64,000 bases of DNA from Ramazzottius varieornatus. Its lineage: Eukaryota > Tardigrada > Eutardigrada > Parachela > Ramazzottiidae. The first letter of the stretch is position 1; each line of letters opens with the position of its first letter. A program made the translations under genes and the position numbers. The notes beneath the pieces are model-generated. The model was given only the letters and a program-made list of their open reading frames with translations, was not told where the DNA came from and did not search any database. The stretch spans positions 1,467,666-1,531,665 of the forward strand of contig BDGG01000014.1 of NCBI GenBank assembly GCA_001949185.1, written 5' to 3'. This document shows positions 61,230 through 64,000 of this stretch, piece after piece.

Positions 61230-64000
61230 TTAGTACTCTGACGACTCGTTCTTCGGGACGGCAGTGGCCACCGTGTAAACGTAGGTACGTACCAGGTCGT
61301 AGCAGTACTTATACTCCATCTATAAGAAACACAAGCAGAAATCAAGCATAGGGACAACGAGAATTCTGATGTTCCCTTGGGAATATTTGGCAGCGCATTT
61401 AAATTTGCCTTTTGACTGCGAGAAAAATGACCAGAATGACGTGCCCGGCACTAACTTGACCGAGCCTTATCGTAGAAGAGGGCAAAATTCGAAAACCCTG
61501 AAAATCATTAGGTAATGGCTCCGTATACTAATCGCACCACCTAAACACTCTGCATACTCGCTTCCTCAAATTTCCCCACTACCAAAGTGCTCCGCGTACT
61601 ACCGTGTAACCCACACTACCATTTTCTCCGCATACTAATTTAGGTTCGAGTTTTGGCGCGTGAAAAAGTGACCTTTACGAAGTTCAGAAAATTTAGCAGC
61701 GCGAAAGTGAAACCTCCCGGTGAACTGGTGACAGATCGCAATGGATCTAGCAAGGTGCCGCTGTGGCCAGAACACTAATTTCGACCCTGATCGCGGTAAA
61801 GAGAGCTTCCACACAAACACGACACATGAAGTGTCCCGCGAAGATCCAAACGCCAGCAAGCTTGCTGAAAATCCTCACTGTCAGAGCGGATTTGCTGTCC
61901 CACCATGATCACGAGCGTTCGGAAGGCTTATGGAACAAGCTACGTAAATTCCGCATACCGAACAGACTTCAGAAGAAAGACGCGAAGAAGATGCAGGAGG
62001 ACAATGTACCTAACCAAGCAATCGTCAAGACCATGGGATTGAAAACAGGAAATTAAAAGGTAGTCCGCGGAGTGATTCAATAGTACAGAATTCGAAAAAG
62101 GTAGTATGCACAGTATTTTGGTAGTGTGGGTAGTACGCGAATAAGGTCAAGTGAACACTGTCCCTGAGTCTCGCTCGCATGTCTCTCAATTACCCCAATT
62201 GTTTCCGTGTTCGGTAATGTTAAGAGTTGAGCAGTAAATACCGGATTTTCGACCAGTTGTGGCCGATTTATCTTGCACGTTTTGGTGGCCAGAAAGACGT
62301 TAACTTCCTGGTGCATTGTAATCTGCTCGCAGGCAATCTTGGCGGCACAGAACACTCCGGCTCGAGTGTAGCCATCCCTGAAGCAACCACAGTTACTGTT
62401 GTGGTCATTTGGCCCATACGGCAAAGTGAAAGGTGCGCTTACGGGGAAATGACCAAGATGGGCTTCATGCCAGTCTTGATTCTCCATCGGTCGACCATGC
62501 CAAAGAGTTCGATGACGGCTGCCGTGCTGGTGGGTACTTTGTTGCTCTCCGGCCAGCATTCCAGAATGAAAAACTGCGTCGTCTTGAGCTCGTTCACCGT
62601 TCCCATCATCATTTCTTGCAGTGACACCGTCTGCCAAAGAAAGAGTCCATCAAGCTGGAAAAGCTAAGCCAAGTTTAACGAAAATACAATCGAATTTTGT
62701 TTCGAGAGATTCTAAGTCACTGCCGAATTTGATAGGGTTAGGGAGGTTGAGAAGAGAGGATGCATTTCATTTACCGTGATGCCGTTTTTGAGGAGCAGTC
62801 TATAGTCAAGCCTGGCGTCTTCAAGCGGGGTCTGCGGGCAGACAACAAGCACAAGGGTCAGGGATCAGGGTTATGGGATGGAAAAATAAAGGGAAAAGCA
62901 TACGCTTGGTTCAAGAAGGAATAAGAGAAGACGCCAGCAAGGCCAGGACAGCAGCTAGCATGCGAAAACCAACTGATAGGAAAACCGGGACGGTGTGGAA
63001 CAAACCTTCTTGCGGATCCTGTACATGGCGGTCCGGATGTTGGGATAGCGTTGTTGGGCGATGAGTTCGGGGGTAAAGCAGCCGTAGGACTTGGTCTTGC
63101 CCTTCTCGTGAAAGAAGGAAGGCTTGTCCAGCGAGATCGGTGGATCGCTGAGAACCACGACCGTATTGCAGTCGTGATCGTAGATCAACGACCATATATC
63201 GTTCACTGTGTTCTTCTGCGGCCATTCGGCAACGACAAAGTCATTTTTCCGCTGGAAGCCCTGTAAAAAAAACTCTTGAGAACAACTCCTGGAAAAATTT
63301 AAGCCAACGAATTTTTTCAGTCTCGTATCGTTTGTACTGGGTGTTATTTTTCATGCACTACTCACATCCACAAAGACTGCATTGACGTAGTCCGAGGCTT
63401 CCTGGCCGTGCTGGGATGTCAGGTATGGACGAGCGTAATCGGCTGTCAAGAAGGAAAAACAGTCAATATCAGAATATAAAGGAGTCGGTCAGTTTAAATA
63501 GAAGGCACCAGCTGAAGGTACTCACGTGGAACCATAATGACGTCGCGGTTCTTGTAGCGATTGTCGGTACGGTGTCCGCCAGCACAGACTCCGGTGGGAA
63601 GAGGACGCGTTAACTTTTGTATCAGCTGAAGTAACAAATCCAATTTAAGTAGTCCTTTATCCTGATGTGGAACATCAAAATACCTTAAACTCTTCATGGA
63701 AATAGTTCGATTTTTTGTCCGGTGTCTTGGCCGACAAGGCTTTCATGCGAGCGGCTAGGTCTAGCACAGGAATCACCGTGTCACCAGTGAGTTGGTGTTC
63801 TAGGCAAGCTTCGTACAGGAACCGATACTGCGCCTGCAAGACAAACTGTTCACTCAAGATGGACCAACATGAAAAGAAAAGTTTGCTTCTTACTTTGTTT
63901 TCGACCATGTATGGTCTCATTTGTCGCTCCAGCTGGATATAGTTAAAGATGTCCACTTTTTTCTCGCTTTTCAACAGATTCAGGTTGACGTCAAGAGCGA
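61230..64000 (-). CDS. Receptor-type tyrosine phosphatase, end of D1 and whole D2 (5' truncated)
   Basis: Nine minus-strand exons are visible: 64000-63894 (partial), 63833-63684, 63625-63526, 63442-63366, 63260-63006, 62831-62775, 62630-62443, 62377-62242, 61319-61230; phases match. The first two contain the end of a D1 domain (RQMRPYMVENKAQYRFLYEACLEHQLTGDT). The rest is a complete D2: NRYKNRDVIMVP, GQEASDYVNAVFVD, WPQKNTVNDIWSLI, then FILECWPESNKVP in place of the WPD loop. Where active enzymes have HCxxGxxR, this protein has ISPDGYTRAG, so the catalytic Cys is Ser. The end RPQLVENPMEYKYCYDLVRTYV matches the R-PTP C terminus. D2 is therefore a pseudophosphatase, a common R-PTP feature, and probably regulates D1 or binds partners. 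The subtype cannot be named because the ectodomain is outside the window. Confidence 0.93.
61320..62241 (-). other. Last R-PTP intron (922 bases) carrying an inverted-repeat insertion
   Basis: Much longer than the other introns of this gene. Between about 61519 and 62139 it contains repeated CTCCGCRTACTA-like motifs in one orientation on the left and the reverse on the right, flanking a 97-codon open frame on the + strand that is not otherwise supported. See the separate finding. Confidence 0.6.
61519..62139. mobile_element. Putative non-autonomous element with inverted-repeat ends
   Basis: Left motifs: CTCCGTATACTA (61519), CTCTGCATACTC (61548), CTCCGCGTACTA (61590), CTCCGCATACTA (61626). 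Right side, reverse orientation: TAGTCCGCGG (62061), TAGTATGCA (62102), TAGTACGCG (62131). The pair around 61590-61638 and 62100-62139 aligns over about 40 bases as inverted repeats (CGCGTACTACC, CACACTACCA). No transposase; the open frame at 61763-62056 resembles nothing I know. Target-site duplication not found. Confidence 0.45.

Noticed and set aside
61763-62056. 97-codon + strand open frame in the R-PTP intron as a gene
   Set aside because: No domain, no splice or promoter evidence, and it lies between inverted repeats; treated as part of a possible element.
1-64000. CRISPR arrays, rRNA, bacterial operons, phage or viral genes
   Set aside because: None seen. Direct repeats are few and lack regular spacers; all strong genes are intron-bearing animal genes.

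Overview
The window is nuclear DNA of a small-genome invertebrate animal. Genes are split by many short GT-AG introns (about 50 to 90 bases), intergenic distances are short, and gene orientation is mixed. The gene set is metazoan: talin, fukutin, a Brachyury-like T-box factor, a SPAK/OSR1 kinase, a Caspr/axotactin-type neurexin relative, SCYL2, an endosomal syntaxin, a diphosphoinositol polyphosphate phosphohydrolase, actin maturation protease and a receptor tyrosine phosphatase. I favour an ecdysozoan (tardigrade- or arthropod-like) but cannot prove the taxon. No bacterial operon, rRNA, tRNA or CRISPR was found. I built the exon chains by hand. In every multi-exon model given here the reading phases close, which is the main evidence for the joins.

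Layout: 1-4669 (+) is the 3' end of talin. 5.65-11.44 kb holds three related secreted three-finger (Ly6/uPAR-like) genes: A (+), B (+) and C (-). A and C share the N-terminal Cys domain, an intron position and the last residues (TVFDRK), but have unrelated low-complexity cores (Pro-rich versus Ser/Ala/Asp helical repeats). 13.2-15.3 kb (+) is fukutin. 16.6-19.3 kb (+) is the T-box gene. 20.05-22.1 kb (-) is the SPAK/OSR1 kinase. 23.8-31.75 kb (-) is a 22-exon neurexin-superfamily receptor. 31.75-38.0 kb is gene-poor. 38.04-39.79 kb (-) is a putatively myristoylated orphan. 39.8-44.0 kb is gene-poor with degenerate repeats. 44.04-49.6 kb (+) is SCYL2, convergent with a syntaxin (-, 49.8-51.55 kb) that has two alternative membrane-anchor exons. 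52.4-53.2 kb (+) is a Nudix DIPP. 53.76-54.09 kb (-) is a tiny Gly-rich secreted peptide. 54.76-56.46 kb (-) is a disordered orphan. 57.4-58.7 kb (+) is ACTMAP. 58.9-61.06 kb (-) is another orphan. 61.23-64.0 kb (-) is the 3' part of a receptor tyrosine phosphatase whose D2 domain is catalytically dead.

Functional themes: several genes concern cell-matrix adhesion and the cell surface (talin, fukutin, neurexin relative, R-PTP), endosomal and clathrin traffic (SCYL2, syntaxin 7/12 type) and actin (talin, ACTMAP). These are independent eukaryotic genes, so no common regulation is implied. The least-described material is the A/B/C three-finger cluster, the orphans, and several non-coding repeats: an ETS-like palindrome array at 19.54-19.77 kb, TAATTA palindromes at 22.3-22.7 kb and an inverted-repeat insertion in an R-PTP intron.
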